Of a stretch of 7,966 nucleotides of DNA, positions 1-6,467 are shown one piece after another. The DNA is from an uncultured Alphaproteobacteria bacterium (lineage in GTDB: Bacteria > Pseudomonadota > Alphaproteobacteria > Rickettsiales > Midichloriaceae). Position 1 is the first letter of the stretch. Each line of letters begins with the position of its first letter. The stretch is from positions 1 through 7,966 of the forward strand of contig CAIOSF010000264.1 in assembly GCA_903860855.1 (NCBI GenBank), in the 5' to 3' direction. A model generated the notes under the pieces. The model was given only the letters and a program-made list of their open reading frames with translations, had not been told where the DNA came from and did not search any database. A program made the translations under genes and the position numbers.

Positions 1-1
1 A

Positions 2-688
2 CTAGAAGGTACAATCATGGAGGATTGGGTACAGTCTAATGTCATGATTAAGTTCACCGATACCAAGCTAATCACCATGACAGATAGTTCTAAATTGCTA
101 GAAGAGCTTTGCAACGATAATATCGATTTTATTGTTATGGAAGAAGTGACATCTAATAACATGAGGAATGTCATGGAAGAGATAACATCCGATTACCTTA
201 CAGATGCCGGTGATGGATATGCCGTGGTGATTGAGAAATCTAATACCCAATTACTTGCAGATGTCAATAAAGCTCTAACTGAATTAAAAAGCGAAGGAGT
301 TCTAGAGGAATTAACGAAAAAATGGACAGACACTTCCGAACAGGGAGCCACACAACCCAATTCTCTTGACAATGCCATCGACGGAACAAAAAATAATAAT
401 TCACAGCAAAATGACAGCTCCAAACAGGAAAATGGACAGAGAGACAACAATTCACAAAGCAACGCCCCTCAAGTCAACACATCGTCAACGAAACAACCAG
501 AATCCTCTTCGCAAGAGCAAAAACAACAGGAGCCAGAACAAAATAAATCAGAAGAGCAAATGCCCTATGGTCATTTTGACAGAAGCGATCAGCCTGTGAA
601 TTCTTCCAATGATGCTCCAGGTGGCGATACTAATACCGGGGCTCTAGTCAATCCTCCGAAAGAGCCACAAGAACAGACACGAAAATAA
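2..688 (+). CDS. Family-3 periplasmic solute-binding protein, C-terminal part, with Q/N/S-rich tail (5' truncated by window)
   Basis: The frame is open to the left edge. The residues before the first in-window Met (17) read LEGTI, and LEGTIMEDWVQS fits the conserved 'G(V)xxGT..E.(W/F)' start of the second lobe of SBP_bac_3 proteins. I therefore treat the Met as internal and the gene as cut by the window. The C-terminal lobe ends with the family's usual pattern: GYAVVIEK (residues 67-74 from that Met), a helix, then the GVLEELTKKW closing segment (94-103). In this family the protein binds an amino acid or similar small ligand in the periplasm and delivers it to an ABC permease; no permease gene is visible here. 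After residue 105 comes a tail of about 118 residues dominated by Gln, Asn, Ser, Glu and Thr, which is not part of the normal fold. The specific ligand cannot be told from this half. Confidence 0.75.
   Translation, partial: LEGTIMEDWVQSNVMIKFTDTKLITMTDSSKLLEELCNDNIDFIVMEEVTSNNMRNVMEEITSDYLTDAGDGYAVVIEKSNTQLLADVNKALTELKSEGVLEELTKKWTDTSEQGATQPNSLDNAIDGTKNNNSQQNDSSKQENGQRDNNSQSNAPQVNTSSTKQPESSSQEQKQQEPEQNKSEEQMPYGHFDRSDQPVNSSNDAPGGDTNTGALVNPPKEPQEQTRK
332..685 (+). other. Low-complexity Q/N/S/E-rich C-terminal tail of the solute-binding protein
   Basis: Residues 106-223 (counted from the Met at 17) follow the end of the binding fold. They are almost free of hydrophobic and aromatic residues and rich in Gln, Asn, Ser, Glu, Lys and Pro, with short Q/E/K runs such as EQKQQEPEQNKSEEQ. 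No membrane segment, signal or cysteine is visible. The tail is probably disordered. Typical family-3 binding proteins stop within a few residues of the closing KKW motif, so the extension is lineage-specific or was acquired by stop-codon loss. Its role is unknown. Confidence 0.7.
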
Positions 689-961
689 TATATTGTTATA
701 AACCACCTATGGTAATGAAGGGGTGGCGACAAGTTGGTCGCTGGGGGGCAATGTCGGTCCCGAAATAGAGTCCATTATGGCGATATGGTATAGTCAAATA
801 CAACCACAGGAATAACAACACCTAGACTATTACTGGCAACTGGCATCGCGGTCCAATATTGATGGATTGATACCAGAAACCTGCCGAGCAAATCAATACT
901 AAATCAGGGCGAAGCGTTGCCGATAGGAGGAAGAAGATTACACCAAGTGCAATTTATTTGA
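689..961. other. Gene-free spacer with small hairpins and a possible relic frame
   Basis: These 273 bases lie between the solute-binding protein stop and the convergent end of fabG, and no intact gene is seen on either strand. Two small stems occur in the + transcript: CCACC (703-707) with GGTGG (722-726), and GCGAC (726-730) with GTCGC (737-741). They share one base, so only one complete stem can form at a time, and neither is followed by a T run. A + frame from 702 to about 902 reads like protein but has one in-frame TAA (813-815) and no clear start. It could be a decayed gene; I do not recognise it. No acyl carrier protein gene is present, although acpP often follows fabG. Confidence 0.4.
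938..952 (-). terminator. Weak candidate terminator after fabG
   Basis: Read on the minus strand, just past the fabG stop, TTGCAC pairs with GTGTAA across a 3-base loop. This gives six pairs, one of them a G-U wobble. A pyrimidine-rich stretch (TCTTCTTCCTCCT) follows instead of a clean T run. The position suits the end of the fliI-fabD-fabG transcript, but the stem is short and AT-leaning, so this is only a possibility. Confidence 0.25.
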
Positions 962-1714
962 CTATATCATTAGCATTCCACCATTAACATGGACAGTACT
1001 TCCAGTGATATAACTGGCCTCATCTGAAGCTAAGAATAAAACAGCATTTGCAACTTCCTCTGGTTTACCCGTCCTTCCCATTGGAATACGCTCACGAATC
1101 TTTTGCTGGATATTTTCGGGAATGACCTCGGTCATAGGAGTATCGATAAACCCAGGAGCAACACAATTCACAGTAATGCCTATACTCGCTATCTCAAGTG
1201 CAATGCTTTTGCTCATTCCGATCATACCAGCCTTGGAAGCGGCATAATTCGCCTGACCAGCATTGCCAGAATAGGCAATCACAGATGACATATTGATAAT
1301 ACGACCATAGCGTTGACGCATCATTTTTTTCACCGCAGCCTGATTGAGTTTAAATGTTGCTTGCAGATTAACCCTAAGTACCTCCTCCCATTCCGCGTCT
1401 TTCATTCTCATTGAAAGAGCATCTTTTGTCATACCAGCATTGCATATGAGGATATCAAGCCCCCCAAGAAATTCAAACACTTCATTCACCAAAGCATCAA
1501 TCGTATCAATCTGAGACAAATTACAGGCGATTGGCTTTATTATAGCATTATCGGCTTGTTCCATAGCACTAGCAGTAAGTTCTTGCAGGGCATCAATTTT
1601 TGTACCACTGATCACTACGCTTGCTCCAGCCCTTACCATGGTTTGCAGTATTGCCTTGCCTATACCACCTGTGGCCCCTGTAAGTAAAACTTTTTTTCCT
1701 ATTAGGCTAAACAT
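962..1714 (-). CDS. fabG: 3-oxoacyl-[acyl-carrier-protein] reductase FabG
   Basis: This 250-residue short-chain dehydrogenase/reductase is of normal FabG length. It uses NADPH to reduce 3-oxoacyl-ACP to 3-hydroxyacyl-ACP in cytoplasmic type II fatty-acid synthesis. Visible motifs are the Rossmann cofactor loop TGATGGIG (12-19), the NAG motif (92-94), Asn116 in VNL, and the catalytic Ser144, Tyr157 and Lys161 within SSVIAY...NYAASKAG. The PGFIDT segment (187-192) and the C-terminal GSTVHVNGG are also typical of FabG. All active-site residues are present, so the enzyme should work. The ATG at 1714 is preceded by an AGAGAGGG purine stretch about five bases away, a fair ribosome site that supports this start. 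It lies 45 bases after fabD and is probably the last gene of the operon. A paralogous SDR cannot be formally excluded, but pairing with fabD favours FabG. Confidence 0.95.
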   Translation of the reverse strand: MFSLIGKKVLLTGATGGIGKAILQTMVRAGASVVISGTKIDALQELTASAMEQADNAIIKPIACNLSQIDTIDALVNEVFEFLGGLDILICNAGMTKDALSMRMKDAEWEEVLRVNLQATFKLNQAAVKKMMRQRYGRIINMSSVIAYSGNAGQANYAASKAGMIGMSKSIALEIASIGITVNCVAPGFIDTPMTEVIPENIQQKIRERIPMGRTGKPEEVANAVLFLASDEASYITGSTVHVNGGMLMI

Positions 1715-1759
1715 TAATCCCTCTCTTTTTAATCTTTATCTACATATTGCATTTTAATC

Positions 1760-2806
1760 TTATAAAGTCAGAGCCTTCACCAAGGCATCGACCTCACCCG
1801 GAGTATGAACACTCATAGTACGTAAATCTCCGTACATTTTTTTTGCTATACTACTTAACACCTTACCAGGTCCGACCTCTACTATTGTATCTATTTGCAT
1901 CTCCTTTACCATGTAATCAATCGTTTCTCGCCAACGAACCATACCAGGAATCTGCTTCACCAGCAAATCTGGAATGAGCGCACCTTTATTATTAGGTCTT
2001 CCCGTATAATTTGCTATGATTGGCACTTTAGGATCAGCAATCTTTACCCTTTGTAGAGCCAGTCTCATGGCATCGGCTGCCATCTCCATCAAGGATGAAT
2101 GAAATGGTGCACTCACCTGCAGCTTGATTGTCTTACGACAGCCAAATTTGCCGGCAATATCAGCAGCTTTATCGATAGTTCTAACAGTACCACTCAGAAC
2201 AAACTGACCGGCCCCATTGTCGTTAGCCACCTGACATACTTCAACCCCGCTATCAGAACCAGACCCTCCGACTCCATTTGGGGTAGAAACTTCGGCATCA
2301 CTCAGAACAACTGCAGCTATTTTTTCAGCAATTTCAAGGTCAACCCCCAATAATGCCAGCATTGCTCCTTTACCCAAAGGTACAGCTTCTTGCATAGCAT
2401 TTCCGCGAATTCTTAAAAGTTTTGCTGTATCCTCCAAGCTTATGCTAGCAGCAGCGCATATTGCGCTATATTCACCAAGAGAATGGCCGGCGGCTACCAA
2501 GCAAAGTTTCGCGATGCCAGCGCCGCCATCATGGTGATGCAAATCAATATGATCCAATACCAAAGCATCCATCACGACTTTCAAAGCAGCCATCGATACA
2601 GCCATAATGGCTGGTTGAGCATTGGAGGTATTCATCAGATCTACTGACTCTCCCCAAAATATCATCTTTGATAAATTTTGCTGGAGGCTTTCATCAACTC
2701 TCTCGAAAATTTCCCTCGCGACTGGAAAAACCTCGGCTAGTTCTTTGCCCATACCGATGAACTGGGAACCTTGCCCAGGAAAAACTAAGGCTATGCTGGA
2801 TGACAC
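1760..2806 (-). CDS. fabD: Malonyl-CoA:ACP transacylase FabD with two lineage-specific insertions
   Basis: FabD moves malonyl from CoA to acyl carrier protein, supplying the extender unit for fatty-acid synthesis. Motifs in order are the oxyanion-side GQGSQ (11-15), the nucleophile elbow GHSLGE with Ser109, Arg134 in RIRG, which binds the malonyl carboxylate, catalytic His236 in APFHS, and VGPGKVL (311-317). All key residues are present. The protein is 348 residues against roughly 310 for the family. The excess sits in two places: a His/Asp/Gly-rich stretch around 85-99, just before the nucleophile strand, and a Gly/Ser-rich loop around 174-188, before the ANDN segment. The start is a GTG at 2806. 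An in-frame TGA lies four codons upstream, and the nearby ATG (2808) is in another frame, so GTG is the best choice; no strong ribosome site is seen. It sits between fliI (39-base gap) and fabG (45-base gap). Confidence 0.95.
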   Translation of the reverse strand: MSSSIALVFPGQGSQFIGMGKELAEVFPVAREIFERVDESLQQNLSKMIFWGESVDLMNTSNAQPAIMAVSMAALKVVMDALVLDHIDLHHHDGGAGIAKLCLVAAGHSLGEYSAICAAASISLEDTAKLLRIRGNAMQEAVPLGKGAMLALLGVDLEIAEKIAAVVLSDAEVSTPNGVGGSGSDSGVEVCQVANDNGAGQFVLSGTVRTIDKAADIAGKFGCRKTIKLQVSAPFHSSLMEMAADAMRLALQRVKIADPKVPIIANYTGRPNNKGALIPDLLVKQIPGMVRWRETIDYMVKEMQIDTIVEVGPGKVLSSIAKKMYGDLRTMSVHTPGEVDALVKALTL

Positions 2807-2845
2807 ATCAATTCGTCATAGTTATGTAAGTAGCAGAATAATAGT

Positions 2846-4210
2846 TTATTTTTTAGCGTTATCAACAAAATCAATAACCTCAGCTAGTTTTTTGTAAGAA
2901 GATTCAAGCGTTTCATAGTCGGCTGTATCCTGAGATATAAATTCATCAAGCTGATTATGGTATTTGATCGCCTCATCCACGCTGGGATCACTACCTCTTT
3001 TATAGGCACCTATTCTTATCAAATCAGCCATATCACTATAAGTCGCAATCAGATTACGAGCTCTGTTGACCACGGCATTTTCTTCCGCTGTATTACATCT
3101 TGGCATAGTGCGCGATATGCTTCGCAATACATCAATAGCAGGATATATGCCTCTACCAGCTATACTGCGATCCAGAACTATGTGACCATCCAGAATACCA
3201 CGTACAGCGTCAGCTATTGGTTCATTGTGATCATCACCTTCAACCAATACGCTGAACAAACCTGTGATAGATCCCTGCTCTGCTGTTCCTGGCCCAGCTC
3301 GCTCAAGCAGCTTAGGTAACTCGCTGAATACAGTGGGGGTATAACCTTTAGTCGTCGGAGGTTCGCCAGCTGCCAGACCTATATCCCTCTGAGCCATAGC
3401 AAAGCGGGTGACGCTATCTATCATACATATCACCTCCATATTTAGATCTCGAAAGTATTCACATAAAGTCAGAGTTAAATAGGCCGCTTGCCTTCTCATA
3501 ATCGCTGATTCATCAGAGGTTGATACCACGACTATTGATTTAGATAAACCTTCTGGTCCCAAATAATCTTCAATGAACTCCTGCACTTCTCTTCCCCTCT
3601 CGCCTATAAGGCCGATGATTTTAATGTCGGCACTGGCAAATTTGGTGATCATGGCAAGCATCATGGATTTACCAACTCCTGATCCAGAAAAAATCCCCAT
3701 TCTCTGACCTTTGCAGCAGCTCAAAAATGCATTTATTCCTCTAATACCCATATTCATTTTCTCACCAACCCTTTTACGCGAATGAGCAGGTGGTGGAGAA
3801 TTTTGCAAATGATATGGCTGAGAACCATATGATAGCGGGCCCTTCTCGTCGATCGGCTTACCGAAAGCATTCACAACCCTACCAAGCCAGGAAACATTTG
3901 GATATATTGTCTGATCAGCCGAAACCAGCTGAATCTCGCAACCACTCCCTATGCCACTTACATCACCGAAGGGCATCAAGAGGGTCGTGCGATCATGCAT
4001 GCCTATAACCTCGGCAAAGATCTGGTTATTTTCCCCCGTTTTGGCATTCTCTTTGGTAGTACGAATTCGACATCGCGAACCGATGCTAGAATTATTCTCC
4101 AAACCGCTAGCCTCGATTAGCAGCCCCTTGATCGCTTTCACCCTACCAACAATGAGTTCATCTGGTAGTAAATTTATTTCACCGAGTAAGTCATGAGTAT
4201 TTGGAAACAT
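2846..4210 (-). CDS. fliI: Flagellum-specific ATPase FliI (flagellar type III export ATPase)
   Basis: This 454-residue F1-ATPase-beta-like enzyme hydrolyses ATP at the cytoplasmic face of the flagellar export gate, helping to unfold and deliver export substrates. The N-terminal beta-barrel (about 15-100) is followed by the catalytic domain. That domain has Walker A SGSGVGKS (175-182), GERGREV with the catalytic Glu204, Walker B ICMID (Asp265), SVTRFAMAQR, GEPPTTKGYTPTVF, and the alpha/beta ATPase signature PAIDVLRSIS (357-366). The wording SPPPAHSRKRVG, CCKGQRMGIFSGSG and LGPEGL is that of alphaproteobacterial FliI rather than virulence-type SctN, though the two families are close. Length and motifs are complete, so it should be functional. 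The ATG at 4210 lacks a clear ribosome site. No fliJ follows; fabD begins 39 bases after the stop. A promoter and possible regulator sites lie upstream at 4295-4422. Confidence 0.95.
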   Translation of the reverse strand: MFPNTHDLLGEINLLPDELIVGRVKAIKGLLIEASGLENNSSIGSRCRIRTTKENAKTGENNQIFAEVIGMHDRTTLLMPFGDVSGIGSGCEIQLVSADQTIYPNVSWLGRVVNAFGKPIDEKGPLSYGSQPYHLQNSPPPAHSRKRVGEKMNMGIRGINAFLSCCKGQRMGIFSGSGVGKSMMLAMITKFASADIKIIGLIGERGREVQEFIEDYLGPEGLSKSIVVVSTSDESAIMRRQAAYLTLTLCEYFRDLNMEVICMIDSVTRFAMAQRDIGLAAGEPPTTKGYTPTVFSELPKLLERAGPGTAEQGSITGLFSVLVEGDDHNEPIADAVRGILDGHIVLDRSIAGRGIYPAIDVLRSISRTMPRCNTAEENAVVNRARNLIATYSDMADLIRIGAYKRGSDPSVDEAIKYHNQLDEFISQDTADYETLESSYKKLAEVIDFVDNAKK

Positions 4211-4294
4211 AGAATCAATACTGTCTTTTAGGTTTTATATTTTTCTTTCGAATTGCTTCTATAGAAGAGGTTTTTGCTTTCACTCCAGATTGCC

Positions 4295-4323
4295 ATTATA
4301 TGCGATATATTTATTCTATTCAA
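4295..4323 (-). promoter_or_regulatory. Sigma70-like promoter for fliI-fabD-fabG
   Basis: On the minus strand a perfect -10 box TATAAT (4295-4300) lies 17 bases after TTGAAT (4318-4323), which matches four of six bases of the -35 consensus. Transcription would start near 4288, giving a leader of about 78 bases before the fliI ATG. The spacing is ideal, and no rival of similar quality was noticed in the spacer on this strand. The weaker -35 box fits a promoter that depends on an activator. Confidence 0.6.
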
Positions 4324-4328
4324 AATGA

Positions 4329-4353
4329 ATTTGTCGAATCGATTTGTCGAATC
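4329..4353. repeat. Tandem 12-base repeat next to the fliI -35 box (candidate operator)
   Basis: ATTTGTCGAATC occurs twice, at 4329-4340 and 4342-4353, with one base between, a 13-base period. Read toward fliI it is GATTCGACAAAT. The inner copy ends five bases upstream of the -35 hexamer, so the repeats fall at about -41 to -65, where activators commonly bind. The regulator is unknown. Confidence 0.5.
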
Positions 4354-4407
4354 TAGCATAAAAAATTAAGATTTTTTTGTTTTGTAAAAAATTTAAATAC
4401 TATATCT

Positions 4408-4422
4408 TTAACATATCGTTAA
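4408..4422. promoter_or_regulatory. Candidate CtrA-binding site (TTAA-N7-TTAA)
   Basis: TTAA (4408-4411), seven bases, then TTAA (4419-4422) exactly matches the full CtrA recognition motif known from alphaproteobacteria, where CtrA controls flagellar and cell-cycle genes. It sits in the spacer between divergent fliI and the orphan gene, roughly 120 bases upstream of the inferred fliI transcription start. The spacer is AT-rich, so chance occurrence is possible: at about 72% A+T I would expect about 0.1 such sites in this spacer. Its right half overlaps the inverted repeat at 4419-4455. Confidence 0.45.
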
Positions 4423-4455
4423 TCAACCAATAGTACAATACTATTGGTTGATTAA
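4419..4455. repeat. Perfect 17-bp inverted repeat with 3-base loop
   Basis: TTAATCAACCAATAGTA (4419-4435), loop CAA (4436-4438), then its exact reverse complement (4439-4455). As RNA or extruded DNA this is a long uninterrupted hairpin. It lies upstream of both flanking genes, so it is not positioned to terminate either of them, and no T run follows on either strand. It may be an operator, a transcription insulator, or the remains of a small mobile or repeat element. It shares bases with the candidate CtrA site. Confidence 0.8.
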
Positions 4456-4584
4456 TATATTCACTCTATAGCATGATTAGTAATAAAGAATACCTCATCA
4501 AATACAGCTAACAAAGCACCAATATCTGATTCATCAGACTTTTTTCGACAGCTGGCCAAAGGACCTACACCGTCAAATACGGAT

Positions 4585-6345
4585 ATGGAAACAATAATTG
4601 CAATAAATAATTTACAATCTTTATTGTATACGCTTATTGGTAGATTGAATACAGAGGGAGCAAGACTGAGTAAGGTAACTAGTAATACAAAGATATCTGA
4701 AGCAAAGTTTAAACAAGCACCTTTCAGTTACGATGATGGTGACAAATTCGGAATGCTCCTCTACCTTTCTGAAAACTATATACGCACATTAGCCTTGCAA
4801 GATAATGCTCTTAAAGCAGTTATAAAAAACAAAGTCACAGACTTTGAACTAAACGAATACAAAGCCATACTATCTTCATGGTATAAATATTTAATAACCA
4901 CGAGAAAATCTGACTATCTTTATGTACAAGTACAGTCAAACCCCCAATCAGATCTCTTAAAAAATCTTTTTGAGACATATCTTAATTTTCAATCTTCTTG
5001 TCTTGATCTCATGCGAGATAATAAGGAGTTATTAAAGTATTTGGAGGCCTTGGATGAAATGAAATTAATGTCTACATATCTCTCAGCCTATTCTGTATTT
5101 CATTCCGCAAAAATAGGTCTTAATATAGCAAATCTTTCAGATTCTCAAAAAATCTATATAGGACATATACTATCCCATCCCAATAACCAAATACATTTCC
5201 TTAAAAACACAGAAGACCAATCATCAGAAACTATCATACTAAACAATGTCTCATATAAGAGCATTGAACAGTTTTTTGCAAACAACTATATCACACCTCT
5301 CAAGATAAACTTGGAACAATCAGAAAAGTCCATATCTTTTCTAACAGATCTTTCTACAAAATCTCTCCATGTAAATCCCCTGATTCAATCTTCGCAAAAA
5401 GCCTCATTTGCAATCCTCATGCAGAAGATGCAACGGATAAAGGAAGAATCGATCACGCGTCTTTTTGCTATACAGGAAAGTCTTGAGACCCTTAAAGAAC
5501 TTGATCAAAAATGTGATATAAGCATCATAGCGGATATAGAAAACTTTACTATCCTGACATCACCTAAAGCATCTTATCAGGACCTCTCACCTAGCGAGAT
5601 GCTGCGGGCTATGGCTAAGGCATGTATAAATGATCCAAAAAGATCTCCTCTGATTTTCTCAAAACCAGTGGAAGTGCAATATGATACAAACCAGAAAACA
5701 ACAGAAAAAACGAAGCAGACAGAAAATCAGACAATAATGGAAAAACCAGAATTATCTATGTCATCTGGTAATAATATTGCTTCAACCGAAGATATAATAG
5801 AGGACCTAAAGCAGTCATTAAAACGAGTGCATAACACTTGTTCAAAACCCGATCATATACCATACAATACTCCAGTTAATACACTAGCCTACAATAAAGA
5901 AAAATTATCATTCAGTGAAAACGAGCTTTTAGAAACATTCCAAATAAGTAATAACACTATAGAGGTATTCATGAAGCCAGCTCTAAAGGATCTGATATTC
6001 AAAGATAATCCAGCATCTATCAACCGAATCCAGAATGCAATCGCCAAGGGATTTGTACCAAATAAAGCAAGTACAGGAATGAAGCAGTTAGTTGATGAAA
6101 AAGAAAAGGCACTAGAGGTCGATAAATTTTCTCTTCTTGAAATCAAGTTATTAGGTCGTGGTCTAACTAGGGGAGTGCCCAACGGAGATTACCGAATTAT
6201 TTGTGCATTCGATACAGCACATAGAAAAATATACGCATTAGAGGAGGCTTTAGGACACAAGACTATGTCCATCGCCATCAAAAATGTCATGAGTGGCATC
6301 ATGGATGGAATAAGCAAAACAGAAGAGATTATCATGAAAAAATAG
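4585..6345 (+). CDS. Orphan 586-residue protein with RelE/ParE-like C-terminal region
   Basis: I do not recognise the whole protein. Residues 1-350 are mostly predicted helix, rich in Leu, Lys, Ser and Asn, with no signal peptide or membrane segment. A polar linker (about 365-400, Thr/Gln/Lys/Glu) follows. Residues about 457-560 follow the order of a RelE/ParE-like fold: strand EVFMKPALKDL, helices through NRIQNAIAKGF, strand LLEIKLLG, then GDYRIICAFD (534-543) and a final strand ending ALGHK (555-559). That resembles the GDYRI(I/L)Y and (I/L)GHR(K) motifs of the toxin family, but there are insertions and the match is by eye. No antitoxin-like gene follows. The ATG at 4585 has no good ribosome site, and the frame is open back to 4477, so the true start is uncertain. 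It is transcribed away from fliI. A secreted effector or toxin is a guess from this architecture. Confidence 0.7.
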   Translation: METIIAINNLQSLLYTLIGRLNTEGARLSKVTSNTKISEAKFKQAPFSYDDGDKFGMLLYLSENYIRTLALQDNALKAVIKNKVTDFELNEYKAILSSWYKYLITTRKSDYLYVQVQSNPQSDLLKNLFETYLNFQSSCLDLMRDNKELLKYLEALDEMKLMSTYLSAYSVFHSAKIGLNIANLSDSQKIYIGHILSHPNNQIHFLKNTEDQSSETIILNNVSYKSIEQFFANNYITPLKINLEQSEKSISFLTDLSTKSLHVNPLIQSSQKASFAILMQKMQRIKEESITRLFAIQESLETLKELDQKCDISIIADIENFTILTSPKASYQDLSPSEMLRAMAKACINDPKRSPLIFSKPVEVQYDTNQKTTEKTKQTENQTIMEKPELSMSSGNNIASTEDIIEDLKQSLKRVHNTCSKPDHIPYNTPVNTLAYNKEKLSFSENELLETFQISNNTIEVFMKPALKDLIFKDNPASINRIQNAIAKGFVPNKASTGMKQLVDEKEKALEVDKFSLLEIKLLGRGLTRGVPNGDYRIICAFDTAHRKIYALEEALGHKTMSIAIKNVMSGIMDGISKTEEIIMKK

Positions 6346-6347
6346 CT

Positions 6348-6366
6348 AGGCCATCGGGGGATGCCT
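6348..6366 (+). terminator. Weak candidate hairpin after the orphan gene
   Basis: AGG-C-CATC pairs with GATG-CCT around a GGGG loop, a seven-pair stem with one bulged C, starting three bases after the stop codon. A competing pairing, GCCAT (6350-6354) with ATGGC (6367-6371), is also possible. The following bases are pyrimidine-rich (TTCCCCTTTCCCTT), not a T run. It could slow or end transcription, but this is weak evidence. Confidence 0.25.
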
Positions 6367-6447
6367 ATGGCGCTTCCCCTTTCCCTTATCTGTATCCAGA
6401 ATTCTGATAGGGTTTATAACACCAAGTCCCAGAATAACCACAACTCT

Positions 6448-6466
6448 AAAAAACCAATTTGTCGGT
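6448..6466 (-). terminator. Weak candidate terminator after the hydantoinase-family gene
   Basis: On the minus strand, just past the stop, ACCG can pair with TGGT (three Watson-Crick pairs and one wobble) across a six-base loop, followed directly by a run of six T. The T run is right for an intrinsic terminator, but the stem is very short. Confidence 0.25.
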
Positions 6467-6467
6467 A

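Noticed and set aside
193..462. Minus-strand open frames opposite the solute-binding protein tail.
   Set aside because: They are antisense shadows of a low-complexity coding region, with no ribosome site or recognisable protein pattern.
695..704. GTTATAAACC occurs here and, in reverse complement, at 6411-6420, each soon after the end of a + strand gene.
   Set aside because: Only 10 bases match, the flanks do not align, and a match this short in AT-rich DNA is expected by chance.
726..741. GCGAC-AAGTTG-GTCGC hairpin after the solute-binding protein gene as a terminator.
   Set aside because: The stem is only five pairs and is followed by a G run rather than T; it is kept only as part of the spacer description.
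2957..3319. A 120-codon + frame opposite fliI.
   Set aside because: It is a shadow of the strongly conserved fliI coding sequence, and its translation shows no known motif.
2846..4210. Virulence-type T3SS ATPase (SctN) instead of FliI.
   Set aside because: The wording around the Walker A region and the PPPAHSRKRVG segment is of the alphaproteobacterial FliI type, and no injectisome genes are in view.
4366..4380. Second CtrA-like site starting at TTAA 4366.
   Set aside because: There is no second TTAA at the required seven-base spacing.
4445..4472. TTGGTT-N17-TATAGC as a promoter for the orphan gene.
   Set aside because: Only three and four bases match the -35 and -10 consensus, and the -35 falls in the inverted repeat; too weak to list as a feature.
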